Source: Flavobacterium sp. I3-2
GTDB lineage: Bacteria; Bacteroidota; Bacteroidia; Flavobacteriales; Flavobacteriaceae
Assembly: GCF_013389595.1 (NCBI RefSeq)
Contig: NZ_CP058306.1
Span: 1,550,001 to 1,614,000, forward strand
DNA: 64,000 bases
Direction: 5' to 3'
The notes below the pieces were generated by a model, which saw only the letters and a program-made list of their open reading frames with translations, ran no database searches and had not been told where the DNA came from. Below, in pieces: positions 35,877-45,577 of the stretch (the stretch's first letter is position 1; each line of letters opens with the position of its first letter). A program made the translations under genes and the position numbers.

Positions 35877-36833
35877 TTAAAAAACTTCTTGCGCGATTGC
35901 TTTAATCGAATCTGATTTGCTCATAGAATAATAATGCACCACCGGAAATCCGGCAGCAATTAATTTCTTACTTTGGTTAATGCACCATTCAATTCCCAAT
36001 TGTTTCACCGCAGCGTTATCTTTTGCTTTTATGGTTTCAATTACCAAATCATCGGGTAAGTCAACATGGAAACGGTGTGGAATTAAATTCAATTGATTTT
36101 TCGTGGCTAAAGGTTTCAATCCAGGAATAATCGGAACTGTAATTCCTGCGGTTCTGCATCTTTCTACAAAATCAAAAAATTTCGAATTATCAAAAAACAT
36201 TTGAGTTACTATATAATCTGCACCGCAATCTATTTTATGTTTCAAGAAATTTAAATCAGTTTCAAAGTTCGGAGCTTCCATATGTTTTTCAGGATAAGCT
36301 GCCACACCAACGCTAAAATTGGTTCGGTGCGAATTTTCCAAATCTTCATCTAAATAAATTCCGTTATTTAAATCATTAATTTGCGAAACCAATTCCGATG
36401 CATATTTATGCCCATTTTTTTCAGGTTTAAAATACATTTCGCTTTTTACCGCATCGCCACGAAGTGCCACTACATTGTCAATTCCAAGAAAATCCAAATC
36501 AATTAAAAAATTCTCGGTATCTTCTTTTGTAAATCCGCCACATAGAATATGTGGAACCGCATCAACTTGAAATTTATTCTGAATGGCTGAACAAATTCCA
36601 ACTGTTCCTGGGCGTTTTCGAACCACTTTTTTCTCAAGTAATCCATCTCGAACTTCTTTGTATTCATATTCTTCCCGATGATACGTTACATCAATAAACG
36701 GTGGATTAAATTCCATTAACGGTTCAATCGTATTAAAAATACATTGAATATTTTGTCCTTTCAACGGCGGTAAAATCTCAAACGAAAACAAAGCCTTTCC
36801 GTTCGCATTTTTAATATGTTCAGTAACTTTCAT
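35877..36833 (-). CDS. metF: 5,10-methylenetetrahydrofolate reductase
   Basis: A 318-residue FAD TIM-barrel enzyme reducing methylene-THF to methyl-THF, the methyl donor for MetH. The N-terminus FSFEILPPLKGQNIQ (Glu19 in the FExxPP motif), then IDVTYHRE, HILCGGFTKEDTENFL and ADYIVTQMFFDN mark the family. I use the ATG at 36833: the longer form begins inside an intergenic repeat and has no family similarity. It is the last gene of the methionine operon, downstream of metH. Confidence 0.95.
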   Translation of the reverse strand: MKVTEHIKNANGKALFSFEILPPLKGQNIQCIFNTIEPLMEFNPPFIDVTYHREEYEYKEVRDGLLEKKVVRKRPGTVGICSAIQNKFQVDAVPHILCGGFTKEDTENFLIDLDFLGIDNVVALRGDAVKSEMYFKPEKNGHKYASELVSQINDLNNGIYLDEDLENSHRTNFSVGVAAYPEKHMEAPNFETDLNFLKHKIDCGADYIVTQMFFDNSKFFDFVERCRTAGITVPIIPGLKPLATKNQLNLIPHRFHVDLPDDLVIETIKAKDNAAVKQLGIEWCINQSKKLIAAGFPVVHYYSMSKSDSIKAIAQEVF

Positions 36834-36847
36834 TTTAATTTCATTTT

Positions 36848-36924
36848 GGGCGTTTCCCTTTGGGTCGGGCTTTTCGTTACAAGCTTTTGTTTCACAAAAG
36901 GCTTTGCACTTCAATCCCTAACGC
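36848..36924 (-). repeat. Flavobacterium-type interspersed intergenic repeat
   Basis: Read on the minus strand this element starts GCGTTAGGGATTGAAG, contains a 9-10 bp inverted repeat around GTGAAAC (AGCCTTTTGT / ACAAAAGCTT) and ends AAAGCCCGACCCAAAGGGAA then ACGCCC. I recognise this layout from a palindromic repeat scattered between genes in Flavobacterium genomes. It is noticeably more GC-rich than its surroundings and sits between metH and metF. No second copy was spotted in the window. Confidence 0.6.
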
Positions 36925-36953
36925 AAGTTTTAATCACAATTAGTTTTCAATTT

Positions 36954-39900
36954 TCATTCGTTGATATTTGGTTGCAACCATTTGGTAGCTTTTTCAACAG
37001 AAATATTTCTGCGTTTTGCAAAATCTGAAACTTGGTCTGACTTAATTTTTCCAACACCAAAATACTTAGCATTTTCATTCGCAAAATAATATCCAGAAAC
37101 GGATGAAGCCGGCCACATAGCTAAACTTTCGGTTAATGAAACACCAATTTCATTTTCTATATTTAAAACATTCCAAATGGTTTCTTTTTCTAAATGGTCT
37201 GGACAAGCCGGATATCCTGGTGCCGGACGAATGCCTTTGTACGATTCGCTTATTAAATCATCGTTAGATAAAGTTTCGTTTGCAGCATAACCCCAAATTT
37301 CTTTTCGAACTTTTTCGTGTAAAAATTCTGCAAAAGCTTCGGCTAATCTGTCCGCTAAAGCTTTAACCATTATCGAGTTATAATCATCATTGGCAATTTC
37401 AAATTCTTTTGCTTTTTCTTCAACTCCAAAACCTGTAGTTACACAGAACAATCCGATATAATCTTGAATTTGAGTTGCTTTCGGAGCAATAAAATCAGCT
37501 AAAGCTATATTTGGAACCTTTCCTGATTTTTGTGCTTGTTGACGTAAGGTTAATAATTGATATTTTTGGTTTTCGTCAATCAACTCAATATCATCATCGT
37601 TAATTTGATTGGCAGGAAAAATGCCGATAATTCCTTTGGCAGTAAACCACCTTTCTGAAATTATCTGAGCCAACATTTCTTGGGCATCGTTAAATAAATT
37701 GGTAGCTTCTTTGCCAACAACGGTGTCGTTTAAAATTGCTGGATATTTCCCGAATAATTGCCACGACCTAAAAAATGGAGTCCAATCGATATACGGAACT
37801 AAATCTGCTAATTCAACTTCTATTTTTTTCTTACCTAAAAAATTTGGCTTTTGAATTTGTTGCGTTTTCCAATCTATTTTAAATTTGTTTTTTCGAGCTT
37901 CATCAATTGATAAGAAATTTTTATCTCTTGCTCTAGATAAAAAGTCGTCTCGTAATTTGTTGTATTCATTACGAATTTCTTCTTTATAAATCTTCTTTTT
38001 TTCGGGTTGCAATAAATCGTTAATTACGGTTACAGCTCGTGAAGCATCGTTTACGTGAACCACAGTTTCTGAATATTCTGGAGCGATTTTTACAGCCGTA
38101 TGTGCTCTTGAAGTTGTTGCTCCACCAATCATAATCGGGATTTTACTTCCAACCTTTTCTAGTTCTTTGGTTAAATAAACCATTTCATCTAACGAAGGTG
38201 TGATTAAACCACTAAGGCCAATAATATCAACCTTTTCTTTTATAGCAGTTTCAATGATTTTTTCGGGTTGAACCATCACGCCTAAATCTATAATCTCAAA
38301 ATTATTACAAGCTAAAACTACCGAAACGATGTTTTTTCCAATATCATGAACATCACCGCGGACAGTTGCCATTAATACTTTTGGAGCCGAACCTTTATCT
38401 GAAGTTGATGGATTTTGCTTCTTTGATTCTTCAATAAACGGAAGAAGATATGCAACAGCTTTTTTCATAACACGTGCTGATTTTACAACTTGAGGTAAAA
38501 ACATTTTTCCTGAACCGAATAAATCGCCAACAATGTTCATTCCGTTCATTAAATAGGTTTCAATTACTTCAATGGGTTTTGAAACGAGTAAACGAGCCTC
38601 TTCAACATCTTGTTCAATAAATTGGTCAATCCCTTTTACTAAAGCATGATTAATTCTTTCTTGAACGATATTATTTCGCCATTCTAAAACTTTAACTTCT
38701 GTTATTTTAGCATCGCTTTTTAAATTTTCTGCATAGTCTAATAAACGTTCGGTAGCATCATCACGTTTGTTTAGTAAAACATCTTCTACATAAATCAAAA
38801 GTTCCGAATCAATTTCGTCATAAATTTCAAGTAGTTCAGGGTTTACAATTCCCATATTCATTCCATGTTGAATTGCATGATATAAAAAAGCAGCATGCAT
38901 GGCTTCGCGAACTTTGTTGTTGCCACGAAATGAAAAAGAAACGTTGCTAACTCCGCCTGAAACGTTTGCAAAAGGTAAATTTTCTCTAATCCATTTTGTC
39001 GCTAAGAAAAAGTCTAATGCATTGTTGTTGTGTTCTGCCATTCCGGTTGCTACCGGAAATATATTTGGATCGAAAATAATATCTTGTGCAGGAAATTTTA
39101 CGTCGTTGACTAAAATGTCATATGAACGTTTGCAAATGTTAATTCTACGTTGTAACGTGTCGGCTTGACCGATTTCATCAAAAGCCATCACCACAACCGC
39201 GGCACCGTAACGTTTTATTAATTTGGCATGATTGATAAAGTTTTCTTTTCCTTCTTTTAAACTGATGGAGTTTACAATTCCTTTTCCTTGAATGGTTTGT
39301 AAACCCGCTTCGATGATTTCCCATTTTGAACTATCAATCATAATCGGAACTCGAGCAATATCTGGTTCAGCAGCAATTAAATTCAGAAAATGAACCATTG
39401 CTTTTTTACCATCTAACATGCCTTCATCCATATTGATGTCGATAATTTGCGCTCCATTTTCTACCTGATTGCGTGCAATTTCTAAAGCTTCGTTATATTT
39501 TTCTTCTTTAATTAATCTAAGAAATTTACGTGAACCTGTTACGTTGGTACGTTCGCCAATATTTATGAAATTAGAATTCTGAGTTACGAAAAGTGGTTCT
39601 AATCCAGAAAGAGCTAAAATTTTTGGTTGTTCTTTTTCATTATGATTATTTCTTTCGATTTGAATTTGCTCCACCGCTTCAGAAATAAGTTGAATATGCT
39701 TTGGAGTAGTTCCGCAGCATCCGCCAATAATCTGAACTAAATCTTCTTTTAAATAATCACGAATCAATTGCTGCATTTCTTCGGCCGTTTGGTCGTATTC
39801 ACCAAAAGCATTGGGCAAACCTGCATTTGGATGCGCCGAAATATTTACCGATGTATGTAAAGCCAATTGTTTTAAATAAGGTTTTAATTGCTCGGCACCT

Positions 39901-40649
39901 AACGCACAATTAAATCCAATGCTCAAAAGCGGAATGTGGGAAATGGAAATCAAAAAGGCATCAACTGTTTGTCCGGAAAGTGTTCTTCCGGATGCATCGG
40001 TAATGGTTCCCGAAACCATTATTGGAATTTCAATATTTCGTTCTTCACGAACTTCATCAATCGCAAATAATGCCGATTTTGCATTTAAGGTATCAAAAAT
40101 GGTTTCTACTAAAAGTAAATCGCAACCACCATCAATTAAAGCTTCAACTTGTTGTTTGTAAGCTACGCGAAGTTCTTCAAAAGTAATTGCTCGGTATCCA
40201 GGATTATTTACATCTGGTGACATGGATGCTGTTCGGTTTGTTGGACCAATTGAACCAGCTACAAATCTTGGTTTATTTGGTGTGATTGAAATAAATTCAT
40301 CACATACTTCACGAGCTATTTTAGCCGATTGAAAATTTAAATCGTACACATAATCTTGTAAATGATAATCAGCCATTCCGATGGATGTCGAAGAAAACGT
40401 ATTGGTTTCAATAATATCGGCTCCGGCTTGTAAATATTTTCGATGAACTTCTTTAACAGCTTGTGGTTGCGTAATCGAAAGCAAATCATTATTTCCTTTT
40501 AATGGATATTCGAAATCTGCGAATTGTGTTCCACGGAAATCTGCCTCAGAAAATTTGTATTCTTGAAGCATGGTTCCCATGGCGCCATCTAAAACGAGCG
40601 TTCGAGTTTTAATGATTTCTTGAATATTTGGTTTTGGATTAGTTTTCAT
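36954..40649 (-). CDS. metH: Cobalamin-dependent methionine synthase
   Basis: A full-length 1231-residue MetH that transfers the methyl group of methyl-THF to homocysteine through cobalamin. Module 1 (about 1-330) binds homocysteine with zinc ligands Cys248, Cys311 and Cys312 ([15 protein letters not shown]). Module 2 (about 355-640) binds folate ([16 protein letters not shown]). The cap and B12 domain (about 650-890) has DVHDIGKN with axial His768. The reactivation domain (about 900-1231) carries [12 protein letters not shown] for SAM binding. All key residues are present and the gene is not split as in some relatives. Overlaps metZ by 11 bp, so the pair is translationally coupled. Confidence 0.97.
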   Translation of the reverse strand: MKTNPKPNIQEIIKTRTLVLDGAMGTMLQEYKFSEADFRGTQFADFEYPLKGNNDLLSITQPQAVKEVHRKYLQAGADIIETNTFSSTSIGMADYHLQDYVYDLNFQSAKIAREVCDEFISITPNKPRFVAGSIGPTNRTASMSPDVNNPGYRAITFEELRVAYKQQVEALIDGGCDLLLVETIFDTLNAKSALFAIDEVREERNIEIPIMVSGTITDASGRTLSGQTVDAFLISISHIPLLSIGFNCALGAEQLKPYLKQLALHTSVNISAHPNAGLPNAFGEYDQTAEEMQQLIRDYLKEDLVQIIGGCCGTTPKHIQLISEAVEQIQIERNNHNEKEQPKILALSGLEPLFVTQNSNFINIGERTNVTGSRKFLRLIKEEKYNEALEIARNQVENGAQIIDINMDEGMLDGKKAMVHFLNLIAAEPDIARVPIMIDSSKWEIIEAGLQTIQGKGIVNSISLKEGKENFINHAKLIKRYGAAVVVMAFDEIGQADTLQRRINICKRSYDILVNDVKFPAQDIIFDPNIFPVATGMAEHNNNALDFFLATKWIRENLPFANVSGGVSNVSFSFRGNNKVREAMHAAFLYHAIQHGMNMGIVNPELLEIYDEIDSELLIYVEDVLLNKRDDATERLLDYAENLKSDAKITEVKVLEWRNNIVQERINHALVKGIDQFIEQDVEEARLLVSKPIEVIETYLMNGMNIVGDLFGSGKMFLPQVVKSARVMKKAVAYLLPFIEESKKQNPSTSDKGSAPKVLMATVRGDVHDIGKNIVSVVLACNNFEIIDLGVMVQPEKIIETAIKEKVDIIGLSGLITPSLDEMVYLTKELEKVGSKIPIMIGGATTSRAHTAVKIAPEYSETVVHVNDASRAVTVINDLLQPEKKKIYKEEIRNEYNKLRDDFLSRARDKNFLSIDEARKNKFKIDWKTQQIQKPNFLGKKKIEVELADLVPYIDWTPFFRSWQLFGKYPAILNDTVVGKEATNLFNDAQEMLAQIISERWFTAKGIIGIFPANQINDDDIELIDENQKYQLLTLRQQAQKSGKVPNIALADFIAPKATQIQDYIGLFCVTTGFGVEEKAKEFEIANDDYNSIMVKALADRLAEAFAEFLHEKVRKEIWGYAANETLSNDDLISESYKGIRPAPGYPACPDHLEKETIWNVLNIENEIGVSLTESLAMWPASSVSGYYFANENAKYFGVGKIKSDQVSDFAKRRNISVEKATKWLQPNINE

Positions 40650-41823
40650 TTCCTAAAGCTTGATTGATTTCTGAATAAATATCTTCTAGGTTTTCTAACC
40701 CAATTGAAATTCGGATTAAACCTTCGGTTAAATTAGCTGCTTTTAATTCTTCTGAATTTAATTTACTGTGCGTTGAAGAAGCTGGATGTGTGACTATGGT
40801 TCTGGTATCGCCAAGGTTTGCAGAAACAGAGAAAAGTTTGATGGCATCGATAAATTTCTTACCTGCTTCTTTATCGCCTTTTAGTTCAAAAGCAATGATG
40901 TTTCCACCGAATTTCATTTGTTTTTTTGCGATTTCGTATTGTGGGTGTGATTTTAAGAAAGGATATTTTACCGATGCAACCGCAGGATGATTTTCTAAGA
41001 ATTCAGCAACTTTTAATGCGTTTTCTGAATGTTTTTCAACTCGAAGAGCTAAGGTTTCTAAACTTTTAGATAAAACCCAAGCATTAAACGGAGATAGGGA
41101 AGAACCTGTGTTTCTTGAGAATAAATATATCTCACGAATTAAATCTTTTCTTCCAACTGCAATTCCACCTAAAACACGTCCTTGACCATCGATTAATTTA
41201 GTAGTTGAATGTACCACAACATCAGCGCCGAATGTAATTGGTTTTTGAATGATTGGTGTTGCAAACGTATTGTCGATTACTAAAATTAGATTGTGTTTTT
41301 TAGCAATATTTCCTAAAAGTTCTAAATCTAAAATTTCAACTCCTGGATTTGTTGGTGTTTCTGCAAATAAGATTTTTGTATTTGCATTTATTTTTGATTC
41401 GATAGTTTCTGGTTCATTACAATTAAAATAAGATGTGGTAATATTCCATTTAGGAAAATATTTGGTAAACAAGGTATGTGTTGAACCAAAAATACTACTT
41501 GCCGAAACGATGTGGTCGTCTGCATTTAAGAGAGCAGCTAAAACATTATAAACAGCTGCCATTCCGGTAGCAAAAGCTAAGCCGTCTTCGGCGCGTTCTA
41601 ATTTTACTATTTTTTCAACAAGTTCTGTAGTGTTAGGATTGCTGAATCTGCTGTAAATATTTCGGTCTTTTTCTTCGGAAAATGAACTTCTCATGTCTTC
41701 TGAATCTTCAAATACAAAGCTCGATGTTAAATATAATGGTGTAGAATGTTCTAGAAATTGCGATCGTTCTGTTTGTGTTCTGATTGCGATAGTTTCGTCG
41801 TTGAAATTTTCTTCTGTTTTCAT
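40639..41823 (-). CDS. metZ: O-acyl-homoserine sulfhydrylase / trans-sulfuration PLP enzyme
   Basis: A 394-residue Cys/Met-metabolism PLP enzyme. [19 protein letters not shown] and [12 protein letters not shown] form the PLP-phosphate and substrate region, Asp184 ([10 protein letters not shown]) contacts the pyridine nitrogen, and Lys209 in HSTTKL forms the internal aldimine. The length and the segment [10 protein letters not shown] fit MetZ-type sulfhydrylases, which make homocysteine directly from O-acyl-homoserine and sulfide; cystathionine gamma-synthase (MetB) is the alternative. Lies between the thrA-like gene and metH in the methionine operon. Confidence 0.88.
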   Translation of the reverse strand: MKTEENFNDETIAIRTQTERSQFLEHSTPLYLTSSFVFEDSEDMRSSFSEEKDRNIYSRFSNPNTTELVEKIVKLERAEDGLAFATGMAAVYNVLAALLNADDHIVSASSIFGSTHTLFTKYFPKWNITTSYFNCNEPETIESKINANTKILFAETPTNPGVEILDLELLGNIAKKHNLILVIDNTFATPIIQKPITFGADVVVHSTTKLIDGQGRVLGGIAVGRKDLIREIYLFSRNTGSSLSPFNAWVLSKSLETLALRVEKHSENALKVAEFLENHPAVASVKYPFLKSHPQYEIAKKQMKFGGNIIAFELKGDKEAGKKFIDAIKLFSVSANLGDTRTIVTHPASSTHSKLNSEELKAANLTEGLIRISIGLENLEDIYSEINQALGNEN

Positions 41824-41842
41824 TTGTATAGATTTTAGTTGA

Positions 41843-44248
41843 TTATTTTTTTTCTGCTAATCTTAAAATATCTCCAAAAACACCACGTGCAGTAACATTT
41901 GCACCGGCTCCGGCACCTTGAATAATAATTGGATTTTCACCGTATGATTCGGTATAGATTTCAAAAAATGAATCGGAACCTTTTAATTGTCCTAAAGCTG
42001 TATTTGCAGGAATGCTGATTAATTTGGTTTCTAAAACACCTTTGTTTTGATGTAAATCACCTGATAATTCACCAACGTAACGAAGTACATGATTGGCTTG
42101 TTGCGAATCTTTAATGGTTTGGAAATGTTCGTTTAATTGAGTTAAATTTTCTAAAAACTCAGTTACTTCTAAATGCTGAAAAGCTTTTGGTATTAAATTT
42201 TCTACTTTTATTTCGTCAAATTCATTTTCCAAATCTAATTCACGAGCTAAGATTAAAAGTTTTCGTGCAACATCATTTCCAGATAAATCTTCTCTTGGGT
42301 CAGGTTCAGTAAATCCTTTTGATATGGTTTCGTTTAAAACGTCACTAAAATTTTTATTTTCATCTGAGAAATGATTGAATAAATAACTTAAGGTTCCTGA
42401 AAAAACACCTTTTATTTTGGTAATGTTTTCACCCGAAAGATGTAATAATTTTATGGTGTCAATTAGTGGTAAACCTGCACCAACATTAGTTTCGTATAAA
42501 TAATCTTTATGATTTGTTTCAAGAGTTTTTCTTAGCTTTTTATAAAAATCGAATGAAACCGTGTTTGCAATTTTATTTGATGAAACTAAATCAAATCCAT
42601 TTTCAGCAAGTGTGATGTAATTTTCTATGAACTTTTGTGAAGCCGTATTATCAATAGCAATTAAGTTTTCTAAATGATGATTTTTCGCGAACTCAATAAC
42701 TTCGTTTATTTGATACGAAATGCTTTTCTCAGCAATTTCTTGTTTCCAATTATCAGAAATGCCATTTTTATTTAAGATGATTTTCTTTGAATTTCCGATA
42801 GCAAAAATATTCAGTTTGATGTTTTTTCTCGATTCAATGTTTTTTGCCGATTCAATGATTTGATTAATTAAAGTTCCGCCAACTAATCCGTGACCAAAAA
42901 TGGCTAAATTTATTTTTTTAGAAATTCCGAAAATTTGTCCGTGAATAACATTTAAAGCCTTTTTAGTTTCGGTTTTATTTACCACAATACTTACATTTTT
43001 ACCGGTTATCGTATTATTAAATAAAATAGGAATGATGTTATTTTGAATTAGTGCGTTGTATGGTTTATGGAAAGTACTTAAATCTTGCCCGATGATTGAA
43101 ATTACTGCAATATCATTGTTAATTGAAATTCGGTTTACATCTTTTGTGTAAAAATCTCTTTCAAATTCTTTTTCTAACGCAATCACAGCTTGCGTTGCTT
43201 TATTTTTTTCGACAATAAATCCAATTCCTCTTTCTGATGAACCTTGAGAAATTACGCTTACGCTGATATTGTTTTCAGAAAGAGCATTGAAAATTCGTGC
43301 ATCGATACCAACTTTTCCAAGCAAACCTCTACCTTCAAAATTTATTAAAGCTACATCAGATAAAACAGATAATGATTTAATTCCGTTTGGAGTCGGTTTT
43401 GCTGAAATTAATGTTCCGTTTTCGTTCGGTTTAAAAGTATTTTTTATTCGCAACGGAATATTTTTTTCTAATAACGGAATAATCGTTTTTGCATGTAAAA
43501 TCGAAGCTCCGAAATTTGCAAGTTCATTTGCTTCATTAAAATTTAATTCTTCAATTTTTTGAGCATCTTTGACCCAATCTGGATTTGCTGTGAAAATTCC
43601 ATCAACATGTGTAAAGTTCTGTAATTCTTCAGCTTCTAAATAATTAGCTAGTAAAGCGGCAGAATAATTACTTCCGTTTCTCCCTAAAGTTGTGGTTTCG
43701 TTATTTTGTGTAGCTGCAATGAAACCTGTAACTATAGCAACCGTTTGAGTTGGAATGTTTTTAAAATAAGCCTGTGTTTTATTTTTTGAAAGATGTTCGA
43801 TTGGTTGCGCATTTCCAAAATTATCATCAGTTACAAATAAATCTCGACTGTCTACAAAAACACTTTTTTGATTTTGTGTATTCAGCGTTTCTGCTACAAT
43901 TTTAGCCGAAATAATTTCGCCTTGAGCCAAAACATTATCTTTAATTTTTAAAGAATAATCTCCTAATAAATTCACGCCCTCAAAGATTTTTTCTAAATCT
44001 GAAAATTCTTTCGATAAATCGATTATTTTATGTTGAGGTTCATTTTTAAAATCTTTAAATTCAGATTTATAGTTTTTTGTTTCTTTTGCTAATTCTAATA
44101 TTTTTTCTAACTTATTTGTTGTTTCATCAATTGCCGAAACAACAATTGCTAATTTTTTTTCTTGTGCGTTCGATTTAATAATTTCGATAACGTTATTAAA
44201 TGCCCCGTAATATGCTAATGACTTTCCGCCGAATTTTAATATTTTCAT
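41843..44248 (-). CDS. ThrA-like aspartokinase/homoserine dehydrogenase with altered kinase active site
   Basis: An 801-residue ThrA/MetL-type protein. The C-terminal homoserine dehydrogenase (about 446-801) is intact: GHGLVGG NAD-binding loop (452-458), NVGAGLPLI and TEPDPREDLSGNDVARK. The N-terminal aspartokinase (1-290) and ACT domains (about 300-440) are recognisable, but conserved kinase residues differ: KFGGKS in place of KFGGTS (Lys9), GRNGSN in place of GRNGSD (Asn194), and FTHVDG in place of WTDVDG. The kinase is therefore probably inactive or altered, leaving a homoserine dehydrogenase dedicated to methionine synthesis. It starts 6 bp after metX. Confidence 0.9.
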   Translation of the reverse strand: MKILKFGGKSLAYYGAFNNVIEIIKSNAQEKKLAIVVSAIDETTNKLEKILELAKETKNYKSEFKDFKNEPQHKIIDLSKEFSDLEKIFEGVNLLGDYSLKIKDNVLAQGEIISAKIVAETLNTQNQKSVFVDSRDLFVTDDNFGNAQPIEHLSKNKTQAYFKNIPTQTVAIVTGFIAATQNNETTTLGRNGSNYSAALLANYLEAEELQNFTHVDGIFTANPDWVKDAQKIEELNFNEANELANFGASILHAKTIIPLLEKNIPLRIKNTFKPNENGTLISAKPTPNGIKSLSVLSDVALINFEGRGLLGKVGIDARIFNALSENNISVSVISQGSSERGIGFIVEKNKATQAVIALEKEFERDFYTKDVNRISINNDIAVISIIGQDLSTFHKPYNALIQNNIIPILFNNTITGKNVSIVVNKTETKKALNVIHGQIFGISKKINLAIFGHGLVGGTLINQIIESAKNIESRKNIKLNIFAIGNSKKIILNKNGISDNWKQEIAEKSISYQINEVIEFAKNHHLENLIAIDNTASQKFIENYITLAENGFDLVSSNKIANTVSFDFYKKLRKTLETNHKDYLYETNVGAGLPLIDTIKLLHLSGENITKIKGVFSGTLSYLFNHFSDENKNFSDVLNETISKGFTEPDPREDLSGNDVARKLLILARELDLENEFDEIKVENLIPKAFQHLEVTEFLENLTQLNEHFQTIKDSQQANHVLRYVGELSGDLHQNKGVLETKLISIPANTALGQLKGSDSFFEIYTESYGENPIIIQGAGAGANVTARGVFGDILRLAEKK

Positions 44249-44254
44249 ATAAGT

Positions 44255-45199
44255 TCAATTAAAGTGGTTTTGTAAAAAATTTGACAATTGTTCGTATTCA
44301 ATTAAAAAAGCATCGTGTCCGTGAATTGAATTTATAACGTGATACTCGTTTTTATTTCCGTTGTTTTTTATGAGTTTGTATGTTGTGCGTTGTTCTTTTT
44401 CAGTAAACATATAATCAGAATCAATCGAAATCATCACAATATTTGTTGATGTTGTTTTTACAAATTCTTTAAAATCACTTACAGATGTTTCACTTCCAAT
44501 GGTTTTCAATAAATGATTCATGAGTTTGTAAGCTTTAAGTTGAAACCGATTGTTTAATGATTTACCATGATAATCTAACCAGTTTTCAACTTCGTATTTT
44601 TGCTCTTTTTCATTAAATTTATTTTCAAATTTTTGATTGATTGATTCTGGTGTTCGATACAAAAGCATGGCATGTTTTCTGGCACCTTCAATCGGATTTA
44701 AAGAATGATTTAGAATGGCTTCCTGAATATAAACATTGCCAATCAACCAATCCGAAGCTTTATTTGTGCAAGCAATTGGAATTAGTTTTTCAATTCGTTG
44801 TGGTTGTTGAATTGCCATTTCCCAAGCAATAGAGCCGCCTAAACTACCTCCGATTATCGCAAATAAGTTTTTTATTTTTAGTAAATTTATTCCATCCCAA
44901 AAAAGTTTTGCAATTTTATTCGTAGTTTGATTTTGATAATCTTCAATCAAATTACTCGTAATTCCATCATATCCATTTCCTGGAATATTAAAAGCTAGAA
45001 CGCAAAATTTATTTGTATCTATGGTTTTATTCGGTCCTATTAAATTTTTCCACCAACCATTTTCGCCTGTAATTTTACTGTTTCCTGTTAATGCGTGATT
45101 GACCAAAACTATCGGAGCAGAATTTATTTCCTGACCAAAAACTTCATAGAATATTTCAATGTCTTTTTTTTGATTATTTCTGACTGTAATCTTTTTCAT
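44255..45199 (-). CDS. metX: Homoserine O-acetyltransferase family protein
   Basis: A 314-residue alpha/beta hydrolase-fold acyltransferase that activates homoserine for sulfur incorporation. The nucleophile is Ser119 in IIGGSLGGSIAWE, with Asp262 (SIDSDYMFT) and His295 (IHGHDAFL) completing the triad; VLVNHALTGNSK is the usual oxyanion region. Acetyl- versus succinyl-CoA use cannot be decided. The start must be the ATG at 45199; an upstream in-frame codon at 45244 lies inside the attenuator hairpin and gives an N-terminus foreign to the family. First structural gene of the methionine operon. Confidence 0.92.
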   Translation of the reverse strand: MKKITVRNNQKKDIEIFYEVFGQEINSAPIVLVNHALTGNSKITGENGWWKNLIGPNKTIDTNKFCVLAFNIPGNGYDGITSNLIEDYQNQTTNKIAKLFWDGINLLKIKNLFAIIGGSLGGSIAWEMAIQQPQRIEKLIPIACTNKASDWLIGNVYIQEAILNHSLNPIEGARKHAMLLYRTPESINQKFENKFNEKEQKYEVENWLDYHGKSLNNRFQLKAYKLMNHLLKTIGSETSVSDFKEFVKTTSTNIVMISIDSDYMFTEKEQRTTYKLIKNNGNKNEYHVINSIHGHDAFLIEYEQLSNFLQNHFN

Positions 45200-45215
45200 A
45201 GCAATTTGTCTAAAT

Positions 45216-45252
45216 AAAAAAAGTCCCTTGAGTAAATTACCCAAGGGACTTT
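45216..45252 (-). terminator. Attenuator terminator of the methionine operon
   Basis: On the minus strand the 12-nt arms 45238-45249 and 45223-45234 pair completely, with one G-U wobble that is a pair only in the minus-strand RNA, around an AUU loop, followed by seven U. The gene start is just 17 bp further on, so this terminator must be conditional. Confidence 0.9.
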
Positions 45253-45274
45253 TTTATAAGTATATAAATTAAGT

Positions 45275-45352
45275 TCAAGTATGGGCGTAAAGATTCGAAT
45301 GCATCATTTGCATCATCATCATAGCCATCATTTGTACTTGAAAAATATTCAT
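45275..45352 (-). CDS. Methionine-rich leader peptide of the met operon
   Basis: A 25-codon ORF starting MNIFQVQ. Residues 8-17 read MMAMMMMQMM, eight Met in ten codons, followed by HSNLYAHT and a TGA stop 26 nt before the terminator stem. Segment 1 (TTCAAGTA, 45335-45342, just before the Met run) is perfectly complementary to segment 2 (TACTTGAA, 45274-45281, over the stop codon). Segment 2 and its 5' flank can in turn pair partly with the 5' arm of the terminator. A ribosome starved of Met-tRNA would cover segment 1, free segment 2 and favour readthrough. Methionine supply would let it reach the stop and allow termination. Confidence 0.88.
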   Translation of the reverse strand: MNIFQVQMMAMMMMQMMHSNLYAHT

Positions 45353-45383
45353 AATTTTAGTTGTTTTGATTTTTTAATCAGTG

Positions 45384-45415
45384 CAAATATTATGATTTAT
45401 TTTCTATAAAACAAA
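45384..45415 (-). promoter_or_regulatory. Promoter of the met operon leader
   Basis: On the minus strand TTTG (45412-45415), a 20-bp spacer, and AATATTTG (45384-45391, one mismatch to TAnnTTTG). The transcript would start about 25 nt upstream of the leader ATG. Confidence 0.55.
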
Positions 45416-45421
45416 TTTATA

Positions 45422-45438
45422 TTAGATTTTAAATCTAA
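45422..45438. promoter_or_regulatory. 17-bp palindromic operator candidate upstream of the met operon
   Basis: TTAGAT-TTTAA-ATCTAA (8-bp arms counting the centre) lies 6 bp upstream of the -33 element. Its outer arms and spacing are identical to the palindrome at 3339-3355 before osmC. Confidence 0.62.
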
Positions 45439-45493
45439 AATATGGTTGTTTTTAATATGTTTATAGGATTATTTTTCTAAATATTTATTTTAT

Positions 45494-45510
45494 TTAGATT
45501 TTTTATCTGT
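45494..45510. promoter_or_regulatory. Second, degenerate copy of the palindrome
   Basis: TTAGAT-TTTTT-ATCTGT, matching the osmC copy in 15 of 17 positions, 72 bp from the first met-operon copy (about seven helical turns). Weaker candidate because the region is very T-rich. Confidence 0.35.
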
Positions 45511-45577
45511 TTTTTTTTGATTGATGATAAAATTTATTTTGATAATTGAGGTTTATAGAATTTATTTTTTTTCAAAA

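Noticed and set aside
36834..36914. Longer N-terminus of metF starting at 36914
   Set aside because: The extension is translation of the intergenic palindromic repeat (Cys/Lys/Pro-rich), not MetF sequence.
36954..45199. SAM riboswitch or T-box as regulator of the met operon
   Set aside because: The leader is only about 150 nt, is mostly occupied by the short ORF and terminator, and shows no conserved riboswitch or T-box core that I can recognise.
45200..45244. Longer N-terminus of metX starting at 45244
   Set aside because: It starts inside the attenuator hairpin and adds 15 residues without family similarity; the ATG at 45199 fits MetX proteins.
45299..45409. Plus-strand His-rich ORF (MHHLHHHHSHHLYL...) opposite the Met leader
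   Set aside because: It is the antisense of the Met codons (CAT is the complement of ATG). Promoter, leader-segment complementarity and the G-U wobble in the terminator all point to minus-strand transcription toward metX.
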